A stretch of DNA of 64,000 nt from Nostoc sp. CHAB 5824 (GTDB lineage Bacteria; Cyanobacteriota; Cyanobacteriia; Cyanobacteriales; Nostocaceae): positions 434,001 through 498,000 of the forward strand of contig NZ_JAIVFT010000001.1 in the NCBI RefSeq assembly GCF_020829665.1, given 5' to 3'. Every line of letters begins with the position of its first letter. Position 1 is the first letter of the stretch. This document shows, one piece after another, positions 36,841 through 45,512 of the stretch. The position numbers and the translations under genes were made by a program. Under the pieces are notes generated by a model that ran no database searches, was not told the origin of the DNA, and saw only the letters and a program-made list of their open reading frames with translations.

Positions 36841-37735
36841 ATATGTAAGATACGAACTAGACCAGTCGCCTTTTTACTGTTTGAAATCTAAGGCAAAACT
36901 TGCAAAGCTCTTGCGTGTTAGTCAACTTAAGCTTAAATTGCTGAGTAATACAGAGCATTTGTATGTAGAGTCGGACATATTCGATCCAGAGAGAGGAAAA
37001 AGCCGTCGTTTTGAAAAGCCAAGACAAGACCTCAAACGTGTCCAAACGCGGATTGAAGAGCTTCTGAAGCGAATTAAGGTTCCAAACTACATACATGCTC
37101 CTGCAAAAGGGCGTTCCTACATCAGTAATGCTAAAGCTCATGTAAATTCCACAGAAGTTAGGAGCCTTGACATTGAAAAATACTTTCCTTCTACACCAGC
37201 CAAGCGTATTAACTGGTTCTTCCGTAAACAGATGAAATGCTCTTCAGATGTAGCTGACATTTTAACCAAGCTCTCAACTTTCAAAGATCATCTGCCAACT
37301 GGAAGCCCATCGAGTCCTATACTTTCCTACTTTGCACATATAGATATGTGGGAAGCAATCAACGAAATTGTTGATTTGGCAAATTGTACTTTGACTGTTT
37401 ACATAGATGATGTCACAATCTCAGGTGATCGTGTTCCAGGTGAATTGATTTGGCAGGTCAAAAAGCAGTTTTATCGTTACGGATTACATAGTAACAAGAA
37501 AAAGGAAAAGCATTATATTGGCAAAAAATCATACGAAGTTACTGGAATTATTGCTACAAATGAAGGTGAGTTAAAAATTCCTAACCGACAGCATTTAAAG
37601 ATGCATCGATGTCGTCAATTACTTAAATTAGGTATTAAATATGAAAAAGGAAAAGATATCTTGAAAAGGTTAAGAGGTTTAAAAGCACAAATGCAACAAA
37701 TAAGAAAAGTAAATAACAGTAGCATAGAAACATGA
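36827..37735 (+). CDS. Retron-type reverse transcriptase
   Basis: A 302-residue RT. Motif RT3 is VRSLDIEKYFPST (Asp115), RT4 is HLPTGSPSSPILS, and the catalytic RT5 is VYIDDVTISG (Asp194-Asp195). Retron-specific marks are both present: region X, NAKAH (101-105), matching NAxxH, and region Y, EVTGI (VTG 238-240). No maturase, endonuclease or variable-region features of group II introns or DGRs are seen. The ATG at 36827 overlaps the XRE stop; a TTG at 36785 would lengthen it into the XRE frame. It should make msDNA from the upstream non-coding RNA. Confidence 0.92.
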   Translation: MRKSKYVRYELDQSPFYCLKSKAKLAKLLRVSQLKLKLLSNTEHLYVESDIFDPERGKSRRFEKPRQDLKRVQTRIEELLKRIKVPNYIHAPAKGRSYISNAKAHVNSTEVRSLDIEKYFPSTPAKRINWFFRKQMKCSSDVADILTKLSTFKDHLPTGSPSSPILSYFAHIDMWEAINEIVDLANCTLTVYIDDVTISGDRVPGELIWQVKKQFYRYGLHSNKKKEKHYIGKKSYEVTGIIATNEGELKIPNRQHLKMHRCRQLLKLGIKYEKGKDILKRLRGLKAQMQQIRKVNNSSIET

Positions 37736-37811
37736 TTAAATATTTTTAATCAGAAGGAAATTGTTGCCATAAGCCACACTATTTAACTATTCACAAGCAG
37801 CGAGGTTAAAA

Positions 37812-38063
37812 ATGTTGACTAGTGTTGAAGGAACATATCGTAATGGTCGAGTCGAACTCACTGAACAACCCACTGATATAGATGAAGGAACGCGAGTAAT
37901 TGTGACTTTTATGAAGTCAGATGAAATTGACCTAGTTTCTCAGGGAATTAACAAAGCCCAGGCTGATATTTTGCGATCGCATTTAGCAACCTTTGCAGAT
38001 GATTGGGATAGCGCGGAAATGAGTATCTATGACAACTATGACGCAGCCAAAACAAACCTTTAA
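37812..38063 (+). CDS. DUF104-like antitoxin
   Basis: An 83-residue acidic protein whose N-terminus, VEGTYRNGRVELTEQPTD then EGTRVIVTF, matches the DUF104-type antitoxin fold; the C-terminal half is acidic (DDWDSAEMSIYDNYD). A following MazF-type gene overlaps it by 35 bases. It lies 76 bases after the reverse transcriptase on the same strand and could share transcription with the retron, although a separate GAGG ribosome site is present. Confidence 0.78.
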   Translation: MLTSVEGTYRNGRVELTEQPTDIDEGTRVIVTFMKSDEIDLVSQGINKAQADILRSHLATFADDWDSAEMSIYDNYDAAKTNL

Positions 38064-38397
38064 GCGAGGTGATGTTGTTCTGGTACTATTTCCAAATTCT
38101 AACCTGACTACTGCCAAAACACGACCTGCTCTGATTGTGCAAGCAGATAATTTGCAGACAGGTTTGCCCCAAGTTATCGTTGCTATGATTACCAGCCAGA
38201 TGTTTCGAGCAGGACATCCTAGCCGTGTCACTATACTGGTAAGTTCCCCAGAAGGACAACAATCCGGGCTTTTAGCAGATTCAGTAGTAATGGCTGATAA
38301 CTTAGCAACAATTACACTCTCCGCAATTTATCAAGTAATTGGCTCACTACCAACAGCAAATATTGACCAAGCATTGAGAGATACACTTCGATTGTAG
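38029..38397 (+). CDS. MazF/PemK-type endoribonuclease toxin
   Basis: A 122-residue toxin of the CcdB/MazF fold: FKRGDVVLVLFPNSN, KTRPALIVQADNL, then VIVAMITSQMF and LLADSVVMADNLATI. These match the PemK/MazF RNA-cleaving family; the Arg of KTRPAL is the catalytic residue of the family. Start ATG 38029 overlaps the antitoxin; an ATG three codons later is possible. It ends just before the converging RppA-like regulator. Confidence 0.9.
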   Translation: MTTMTQPKQTFKRGDVVLVLFPNSNLTTAKTRPALIVQADNLQTGLPQVIVAMITSQMFRAGHPSRVTILVSSPEGQQSGLLADSVVMADNLATITLSAIYQVIGSLPTANIDQALRDTLRL

Positions 38398-38484
38398 TAA
38401 GAACTAATGCAGCATAGCAAAAGCATTACAGTGGATGAACGCTTTTAATAACAAACAAGCCGTACTTTTCTCTTGAGCCATCGA

Positions 38485-39195
38485 TTAAGAACGGGGACTT
38501 TCATCAGTGAGATTGAGACGATATCCCACACCATGCATAGTTTCAATGGGGTTTCCACAGCCACTACTGGCTAATCTGCGACGCAGCAAACGTATTTGAG
38601 CCGCCACCACATTACTAACGGGTTCTGCACTCACCTCCCAAAGCTGATTGCGAATCTGTTCAGTTGTGACAATTTGATGCGGATGCTTCATAAAATACTC
38701 TAGTAGCTGGAATTCTTTATTAGTTAAAGGAATTACCTGTTTATCCCCTTGATGGTTCTGACTGACAACCATACTATTGCTGTAATCGAGAGTCAGGTTG
38801 CCAACAGTTAACTCCTTGGATTGAAATTGAGGCGATCGCCTCTGCAAAGCACGCAACCGCGCCAACAATTCCGCCATACCGAAAGGCTTCACCAGATAAT
38901 CATCAGCACCGACATCCAATCCAGCAACTTTATCTTCCATCCTATCTTTAGCTGTCAGCATCAAAACTGGCAGAGAATTACGCCGTGTTCGTAGCCGACT
39001 ACACAGTTCTAACCCAGACAATCCTGGCAACATCCAATCGATAATAGCTAGGGTGTACTGCGTCCACTGGTTTTCTAGATAATCCCATGCCTCATCACCA
39101 TCTAAAACCCAGTCAACTACATACTTTTCCAGATTCAAGGTGCGCTTAATTGCCGAACCCAAATCTGGCTCATCTTCGACTAGTAGGACTCTCAT
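38485..39195 (-). CDS. rppA: OmpR-family response regulator, RppA-like
   Basis: A 236-residue regulator. The receiver domain has acidic pocket VEDEP, phosphoacceptor Asp53 in IIDWMLPG, the Thr of LMLTAKD and Lys of YLVKPFG. The C-terminal winged helix reads PLTNKEFQLLEYFMKHP to IETMHGVGYRL. It overlaps the DUF2808 gene by four bases (ATGA). In related genomes I recall RppA followed directly by RppB; here the kinase is 2.7 kb downstream. It probably controls the neighbouring RND efflux genes, by inference from position. Confidence 0.87.
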   Translation of the reverse strand: MRVLLVEDEPDLGSAIKRTLNLEKYVVDWVLDGDEAWDYLENQWTQYTLAIIDWMLPGLSGLELCSRLRTRRNSLPVLMLTAKDRMEDKVAGLDVGADDYLVKPFGMAELLARLRALQRRSPQFQSKELTVGNLTLDYSNSMVVSQNHQGDKQVIPLTNKEFQLLEYFMKHPHQIVTTEQIRNQLWEVSAEPVSNVVAAQIRLLRRRLASSGCGNPIETMHGVGYRLNLTDESPRS

Positions 39196-39671
39196 AAGTA
39201 GATCCGAAACTGAGCTACACCTACGGGAATTTCTGCATCACTACCAACAAATTTAGCAGAAACTCGGTAGAGCCAAGCATTTGAAGTTCCCCTTCGGATT
39301 ACTCTATTCATATCAATATTGAGTATATTCGCAGGGGCGACAACTTGGGCGAAAGCGATCGTAATTTTGCTACCGTTAACAGTGGTATTTGCCTGAATTT
39401 TTCGACCAGATTGGTCAGAAATACTGAAGTTATTTTTTACACTTAAACCAGGCGGAACATCAATATTTATCTGGGTAATAGCACTGCTATTTTGAGGAAT
39501 TTCCAATTTGAAACTATGCCGAACAGTTCCCCATTTAATTTGTGGGAATTGCACTGTGCTAAGAATATGAGGAAAACTCTTATTAGCCGGTGTCTGACTT
39601 GCATGGACAGCAGAGAATGAAGCTGTAAGTGTCAAACTAACCGCAGTTGTAAAAATGAATTTTTTCAGCAT
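39192..39671 (-). CDS. DUF2808 family secreted protein
   Basis: A 159-residue protein with a signal peptide (cleaved near VHASQ, residue 25). The core PHILSTVQFPQIKWGTVRHSF, then INIDVPPGL and ITIAFAQVV, identifies the cyanobacterial DUF2808 family. Mature protein likely beta-rich and periplasmic. It is the first gene of an overlapping pair with the response regulator, so its product may take part in the same sensing pathway. Confidence 0.87.
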   Translation of the reverse strand: MLKKFIFTTAVSLTLTASFSAVHASQTPANKSFPHILSTVQFPQIKWGTVRHSFKLEIPQNSSAITQINIDVPPGLSVKNNFSISDQSGRKIQANTTVNGSKITIAFAQVVAPANILNIDMNRVIRRGTSNAWLYRVSAKFVGSDAEIPVGVAQFRIYL

Positions 39672-39934
39672 TTCAAATCTCTAATAAATCAATCCTGTTA
39701 ATCTAGTCTCAGACTCATTTTTTCAAATAAATCTGCTATTAACTAGCTTGACAGAGACAGATGAAATCAAGATGAAATTTGTGTGCGTCCTAATACGGTT
39801 TAGTTAAGGCTGAAACTCTTTGTGAAAGCGAATTTTTATTAACGAACCGCATACTCCTGCAAAGAAGCAAGCTACGCGCAGCGTCTCGTGAGAGAAGGAC
39901 GCAAAGAGAAGAAAGCAAATGCTTACAGATTTAC

Positions 39935-40420
39935 TTACTTATTAAAATTAAAACGACCATCTACTTTTTTGCCGTCAACATCCACAAGCATCTTCACTTG
40001 ATATTGACCAGAAGATTTTTCTGGCAGCAAAACAGTATAGTGTTTACCTTCTTTGTCATAAGTAAGGCTTAAACTTTTCTGCTTTCCATCAGGTGTCTGA
40101 ACTTGAGCCTTCACTTTAGCATTAGATATTGCTTCGTGATTATCGCCTTTTAGCAAATAGAAATCTATATGAGTTCCATTAGCTTCTTTCTCAGGTACAA
40201 ACTCTAAATGATAGGCTCCTGCCTCCACAACTTGACCTCCTTTAGATTCACCATGCTGGCTAGATGTTTTGGCAGCAGGTGAAGCTGGAGAATTGACACT
40301 TGAGGTAGAAATAGCTGGACTTTTTTCGGTATTAGCTACTTGATTACTGTTACTACAAGCTCCCAAAAAAAGCAGCCCTACACTCCCTATAACAATTAAG
40401 CTTGATTTTAGTGAAATCAT
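39935..40420 (-). CDS. Lipoprotein with FixH/YtkA-like domain
   Basis: A 161-residue lipoprotein: hydrophobic signal and lipobox LFLGAC, a Ser/Pro/Ala-rich linker, then a beta-sandwich (GGQVVEAGAYHLEFVPEKE ... GQYQVKMLVDVDGKKVDGRF) like FixH/YtkA-type proteins that accompany metal efflux or oxidase assembly. The ATG at 40420 has GGGGAG seven bases upstream and is preferred over ATGs at 40438/40435 or a TTG at 40444. It follows the RND pump in the same operon. Confidence 0.75.
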   Translation of the reverse strand: MISLKSSLIVIGSVGLLFLGACSNSNQVANTEKSPAISTSSVNSPASPAAKTSSQHGESKGGQVVEAGAYHLEFVPEKEANGTHIDFYLLKGDNHEAISNAKVKAQVQTPDGKQKSLSLTYDKEGKHYTVLLPEKSSGQYQVKMLVDVDGKKVDGRFNFNK

Positions 40421-40482
40421 TGATTTACTCCCCATCATAAACAATCAATAACTGAGACGCAAAAAATAGAAAATTGCATTCA

Positions 40483-43400
40483 TTATACTGGGTATTTGAC
40501 TATATCAATTTTTTGTAATGATATAGTATTTTGAGGAACTAAAAACTTCCTAAACTGAGAATACAGAGCAGGAATAATTAACAGTGTTAATGCTGTCGAG
40601 GTAAACAAGCCACCTAACACCACTATCGAAAGGGGTTGCAAAATTTCTTTACCAGGGCCACTCTCAACTACTAATGGTGCTAATCCTAAAGCAGAGGTAA
40701 AAGCTGTCATCAAAATGGCGTTTAGCCGTTCCATTGAACCTTGAATAAGCACTTCTTTAAGAGGCATCCCTTCTACAAATTTAGTATTGTAATTATCTAC
40801 TAGTAGCAAACCATTACGGGTGGCAACTCCAAAGAGAGTGATAAAGCCAACTAAAGAAGCAATAGAAATAACGCTGTCTGTCAAAGCTACTGAAAATACT
40901 CCTCCCACCAATGCTAAAGGTAAGTTAATCATAATCATGATGGTAGAAGGGATGGATTTGACTGAAAGATACATAATTACTGTAATGACGACAAAGGCGA
41001 TCGCACTGGAAATTAAGATATTCTGAGTGGCTCGTTCTTGCGCCTCAAATTGCCCTGCATATTGAATATAGTAACTAGACGGAGGATGCACTTGTTGATT
41101 AACTTTATCCCGAATTTCATTGACAATAGAGCGCAAATCTCTACCGCTAGCGTTAGCGGAAACAACAATCAAGCGGGAAACATTTTCTCTATTGATAGTG
41201 TTAGGCCCTGAGCCATTGTTAATTATGGCAACTTGTGATAATGGAATCTTTTGACCGCTAGGAGTATCAACCAATAAATTGCCAATGGTATCCAGACTTT
41301 GACGCGCATCTGGTTTTAACCACACAACTAAGTCAAAAGTTTGTTGTTTTTCCAAGACTTGGGAAACTACTTTTCCATTGAGGGCAGTTTCAATAATTTC
41401 GGAAAGTTTTTCTATTGTCAAACCATATCGAGAAGCAGCTTGGCGATTAAACTTAATTTGTATTTGTTCGACTGGTACTTGAGGCTCAAGCTGTAAATCA
41501 ACAATTCCATTAACGGTTTTCATCACCTCATTAACTTGGCTCCCAATAATGCGGAGTTGTTCTAATTCTGAACCGAAAATTTTGACAGCGATCGCACTTC
41601 TCACACCCGACAAAACCTCATCCATGCGGTGAGAGATAAAACCACCAATATTCGGTGCTACCCCTGGTAATTTAGCAAATTCTTCCCGCAGCTTTTTAAT
41701 AGTTCCCTCCCTGTCTTCCATCCCTGCTTTGCTCAACTCGATATCCAAATGTCCTAAATTCACCCCTGCTGCATCTGCATCACCAGGCGCACGTCCAGAA
41801 CGCAACTGCACGTAAGGAAATCTAGAGTCTCCCTTCAGCGCGTCTTGAAGTGCTTCTCCGGCTACATTGGTAGCTTCCAAAGATACACCAGGATAGAGAG
41901 TGAGAGTATTCACCAAAGTTTGCTCTTGAAATTCTGGTAAAAATACTCTTCCAAAGGAGGGAACAATCACAGCAGTTGCTACTAAACTAGCAGCAGCTAG
42001 GGTTAAAATAATTCCAGAATGCCGCAGAGAAAATGCTAATAGAGGATGATAAAGCTTCTTAAAAAATCTTGCTATCCAAGGCTCGGTTTCTGGTAAGTTA
42101 CCGTAAGGTAATAAGATTGCACATAATGCCGGAGTTACCGTCAAAGCTGTAATACTAGAAGCAATAACTGCCGCCATATAACCTAATCCCATTGGGATAA
42201 AAATACTACCTTCTACACCAGCCAAAGCAAAAACTGGAGAGAAGACAACTATAGTAATTATGGTGGCTCCAAAAACTGAATCGCGTACCTCTTGACAACC
42301 GTCAAATACTACGTCTAAAACTGGGCGTGGGTTGGAAGAGTATTTGTTTTCTCGGAGGTTACGATAGACGTTTTCAGCATCTACAATTGCATCATCAACT
42401 GCTGAACCAATCGCTACTGCTAACCCTCCCAAGGTCATAGTATTTAAACCTTGTCCTAGCAAATTTAGTAATAGTACTCCTATTAGTAAAGATAAGGGTA
42501 GGGCAGTTAGACAAATAGCTAAGTTACGCCAATTCATCAAAAACGGAATAAGGATAAGTGCAACAATAATACTGCCTTCGATTAAAGCTTCTCTAACATT
42601 AGCAATGGAAGAATCAATATAGTTTTCTTGACGGAAGGTAGCGGTTATATTGATATCTTGAGGTAAGCCAGCTTTTATTTCCGACATTGCCTCTTCTATG
42701 GCACGGGTAACAGTAGGAGTATCGGCTTGAGGCTGTTTATTAATCATCATAATAATTGCCTTTTTACCGTTAAAACTGCCATCACCCCGTTTGATAGCTG
42801 CACCAATTTGGACATCAGCTACATCGGATATTTTCACAGGTGTACCGTTACGGGCAGTAATTACTGACTGTTGTAAATCTTCGATGGATTCAATTCGTCC
42901 AATACCTCGAATTAATTTTTCTCTATCGGGGGTAATTAAATAGCCACCCGGAGCATTAACATTGGCAGCAGATACAGCCTCTTGCACATCTTCTAAAGTG
43001 ACATTAAATGCTTGTAATTTATCTGGGTCAATTAATACTTGATATTGGCGAGTATCGCCGCCATACGCTACAACCTGACTAACACCTGGAACAGCCAAAA
43101 GGCGATTTGTTACTTGCCAATCGACAATGCGCCGCACTTCCATCAAAGGAGTATTTTCAGAAGTGAAGGCGTATTGCAGTACAGTACCAATGGGGGAACT
43201 GGTGGGGGAAATTTGTGGCGTTTCCACTCCTTCAGGAAGCTTACTAGAACTCTGTTGTAATCGCTCTGTTACCAATTGGCGAGCTTGATAAATATCGCTT
43301 CCCCAGTTAAAAATTACTTTGACAACAGAAACTCCCGACGCACTAGAAGAACGTACTGCTGTAATTCCTGGAGTACCGTTAATCGCACTTTCAATTGGTA

Positions 43401-43599
43401 AAGTTACCAGAGATTCAACTTCTTCTGGTGCTAGTCCTGGTGCTTCAGTTTGAATTTCAACTTGGGGTGGTGCAAAGGTAGGGAAAACATCCAACGGCAT
43501 TTGGATAATTGTCCGAAATATCCAAAGCGTTATGACAATTGCACCCAGGATAACTAACCAACGGCGAGCGATCGCCCATTTAATAATCGTACTCAGCAT
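40483..43599 (-). CDS. Heavy-metal efflux RND pump (CusA/CzcA family)
   Basis: A 1038-residue inner-membrane proton antiporter with about 12 helices and two periplasmic porter loops. Diagnostic are the N-terminal QMPLDVFPTFAPPQVEIQTE (HME-RND), VDDAIVDAENVYRNL in TM4, and the second-half FITLFGVATRNGLLLVDNY. It exports divalent or monovalent metal ions (Cu, Zn, Ni, Co) with its adaptor, which is encoded two bases upstream. Metal specificity cannot be read directly. No outer-membrane channel gene is next to it. Confidence 0.93.
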   Translation of the reverse strand: MLSTIIKWAIARRWLVILGAIVITLWIFRTIIQMPLDVFPTFAPPQVEIQTEAPGLAPEEVESLVTLPIESAINGTPGITAVRSSSASGVSVVKVIFNWGSDIYQARQLVTERLQQSSSKLPEGVETPQISPTSSPIGTVLQYAFTSENTPLMEVRRIVDWQVTNRLLAVPGVSQVVAYGGDTRQYQVLIDPDKLQAFNVTLEDVQEAVSAANVNAPGGYLITPDREKLIRGIGRIESIEDLQQSVITARNGTPVKISDVADVQIGAAIKRGDGSFNGKKAIIMMINKQPQADTPTVTRAIEEAMSEIKAGLPQDINITATFRQENYIDSSIANVREALIEGSIIVALILIPFLMNWRNLAICLTALPLSLLIGVLLLNLLGQGLNTMTLGGLAVAIGSAVDDAIVDAENVYRNLRENKYSSNPRPVLDVVFDGCQEVRDSVFGATIITIVVFSPVFALAGVEGSIFIPMGLGYMAAVIASSITALTVTPALCAILLPYGNLPETEPWIARFFKKLYHPLLAFSLRHSGIILTLAAASLVATAVIVPSFGRVFLPEFQEQTLVNTLTLYPGVSLEATNVAGEALQDALKGDSRFPYVQLRSGRAPGDADAAGVNLGHLDIELSKAGMEDREGTIKKLREEFAKLPGVAPNIGGFISHRMDEVLSGVRSAIAVKIFGSELEQLRIIGSQVNEVMKTVNGIVDLQLEPQVPVEQIQIKFNRQAASRYGLTIEKLSEIIETALNGKVVSQVLEKQQTFDLVVWLKPDARQSLDTIGNLLVDTPSGQKIPLSQVAIINNGSGPNTINRENVSRLIVVSANASGRDLRSIVNEIRDKVNQQVHPPSSYYIQYAGQFEAQERATQNILISSAIAFVVITVIMYLSVKSIPSTIMIMINLPLALVGGVFSVALTDSVISIASLVGFITLFGVATRNGLLLVDNYNTKFVEGMPLKEVLIQGSMERLNAILMTAFTSALGLAPLVVESGPGKEILQPLSIVVLGGLFTSTALTLLIIPALYSQFRKFLVPQNTISLQKIDIVKYPV

Positions 43600-43601
43600 G
43601 G

Positions 43602-45227
43602 CTATTTCTGAATCTTGATTTCTGAATCTTCATTTGCCGCATGGTGGTTATCAACCCATTCTGGCGATGCATCTACTTGTACAGAACTGGCTAGTTGAAG
43701 TTGATTGGTACGACGACTAGACCAAAAAGCACCTCCCATAAAAGCTACTGTGGCTAATGCTGTTCCCCCTGCTCCCAGCAGCCACAGTGGTACTGGCTCT
43801 GTTGTAGTCTGTCGAGGAGTTTCCGGGTGTTCGTCTACTTTTGGCTTAGTATCGCCACGCAAAGACTGAGCATAAAGCTGAGGCGATCGCACAGTAACTA
43901 TCAAATCCTCCTCGAATAAGCCAGTTTTGACCTCAACCATATCCCCAGAGGTTTGACCTAAAGTAACTTCAACAGGCTGATAGGCGTTGCCATTTTGTAC
44001 ATAAACCTGTTTTTTGCCCTTGGCTTCAACTACAGCCGCGCTCTTAATTGCCAATATGCCTGATGATGTTTGGTTTGTAACAACTTCTAGTTCTGCAAAC
44101 ATTCCTGGTTTTAGCACTCCACCAGAATTCCCTAGTTCAGCTTGCACTGGTACGACTCGCGTTTCCTCTTCCACCACAGAACCAATTCGGGTAATTCGTC
44201 CAATGAAGGTACGGTTAGGTAGAGAAGCAACTTTGACGCTTACTTGTTGACCACTTCTTACCTGATTCAAATCTTTTTCATAAATATTCGCGGTGGCAAA
44301 AACGCGACTGCCATCAATAATTGTCATCAACTTCCCACCCGCATCCTCAAATGATTGACCGAGGGTAACTTCCCGATCAGCAACTTTGCCGGAAATTGGA
44401 GATATCACAGTCACTAGTCCTTGAGCATTGGCGCGGGTTCCCAATTGAGAAAGGCGAGTTTGATAAATACTATTACTGAGTTGAATACGAGACTTTGCTA
44501 CCTGAACGGCTGAATCAGCACGTTTTAGCTGATTTTCTGCCTCGATAACATCCCGACGACTGGCGGCTTTAGCAAGGTCAGCTTTGGCTTGAGCTAACTG
44601 AGTTTCGGATTCAAGAGCGTTACGACGTGGTAAAGCGCCAGCATTAACTAACCGTTGATCTTGGTTAAACTTTTCTTGAGCAAAAGCCACTTGGCTCTGT
44701 GCTTGAGCTATTTCAGCTGCGGCTATTTGTTGATAGCGATCGCGGTTTTGTTGAGCTAGCCTTAAATCAGCCTGCGCTTGCTGTAAATCACCCTGACCTT
44801 GGGCAAGTTTTTCTTGAGAGTTAACCCGCATTTCCACCAATTCGGGGCTGGATATAACGGCAACTGGTTGACCTTTTTTCACCATCACACCAGGTTCCAC
44901 CAATAACTCAACCACTTTCGCTTGAGAAATTGGCGTATTTACTTCCACTTTTTGGCTAGGTAGAGTTTCAATCTGCCCAGTAGTTTTAATACCAATAGCT
45001 AGCTGCTGGCGTTTGACAGGTTCAACTTTAATTCCTAGCCGTTTGGCTGTTTGGGCATCAACTTGAATAGAACCAGTAGCACCCGTTGTTTCACTTCCTC
45101 CTTGAAATTCATTTCCGTGTCCGGCGTGAGCCAAAACAACTGCGGGACTAGTAAGTAACAAAATATTGAAAAGTGTCCCAGAAACACAGCGAAGAACTGT
45201 AAGTGGTTGGGAATAGGAGTTAGGCAT
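43602..45227 (-). CDS. RND efflux periplasmic adaptor (CusB/HlyD family)
   Basis: A 541-residue adaptor. N-terminal hydrophobic signal (about 11-33), then HAGHGNEF; the lipoyl halves (VELLVEPGVMVKKGQPVAVI and the later VISPISGKVADREVTLGQ) flank a long Gln/Ala-rich coiled-coil hairpin. The beta-barrel and membrane-proximal domains follow. A predicted C-terminal membrane helix (PLWLLGAGGTALATVAF) is unusual for CusB-type adaptors. The ATG at 45227 gives a normal signal sequence; the in-frame extension upstream runs through a repetitive intergenic segment. Confidence 0.88.
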   Translation of the reverse strand: MPNSYSQPLTVLRCVSGTLFNILLLTSPAVVLAHAGHGNEFQGGSETTGATGSIQVDAQTAKRLGIKVEPVKRQQLAIGIKTTGQIETLPSQKVEVNTPISQAKVVELLVEPGVMVKKGQPVAVISSPELVEMRVNSQEKLAQGQGDLQQAQADLRLAQQNRDRYQQIAAAEIAQAQSQVAFAQEKFNQDQRLVNAGALPRRNALESETQLAQAKADLAKAASRRDVIEAENQLKRADSAVQVAKSRIQLSNSIYQTRLSQLGTRANAQGLVTVISPISGKVADREVTLGQSFEDAGGKLMTIIDGSRVFATANIYEKDLNQVRSGQQVSVKVASLPNRTFIGRITRIGSVVEEETRVVPVQAELGNSGGVLKPGMFAELEVVTNQTSSGILAIKSAAVVEAKGKKQVYVQNGNAYQPVEVTLGQTSGDMVEVKTGLFEEDLIVTVRSPQLYAQSLRGDTKPKVDEHPETPRQTTTEPVPLWLLGAGGTALATVAFMGGAFWSSRRTNQLQLASSVQVDASPEWVDNHHAANEDSEIKIQK

Positions 45228-45512
45228 CGCTATCAAAAGTCTTTGGATACAGAGGCAGAGAAAATACAGTGGTTCGGTCTCACTACCCAGTCTTCCATTG
45301 AGAAATGAAATTAGGATGAAATTCTGCTGCGTAGGCGTAGCCCGCACTTCTCTACGAGAGGCTGCGCCAACGACATACTTCGACTGCGCCCAGTACAAAA
45401 AGCTCAGTGATCATCGTAGACATAGCTCCTGAAATAACCAAATATCTATCCCCAATTACGAATTACGTTAGCGTAGCGGTAGCGACGTAGGAGCGTCATT
45501 ACGAATTACGAA
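45228..45512. other. Intergenic region with cyanobacterial repeat words
   Basis: Contains GCGTAGGCGTAGCCCGC and related repeats (45330-45375) and ATTACGAATTACG direct repeats (45455-45515). These are common Nostoc/Anabaena filler repeats. The adaptor promoter probably lies here. No gene. Confidence 0.4.

Noticed and set aside
36827-37735. Diversity-generating retroelement or group II intron RT
   Set aside because: There is no template/variable repeat pair, no maturase or endonuclease domain and no intron-like RNA domains V/VI; the NAxxH and VTG motifs point to a retron.
44014-44250. Plus-strand frame within the adaptor gene
   Set aside because: Antisense shadow of the HlyD-family coding sequence, with no start signal.
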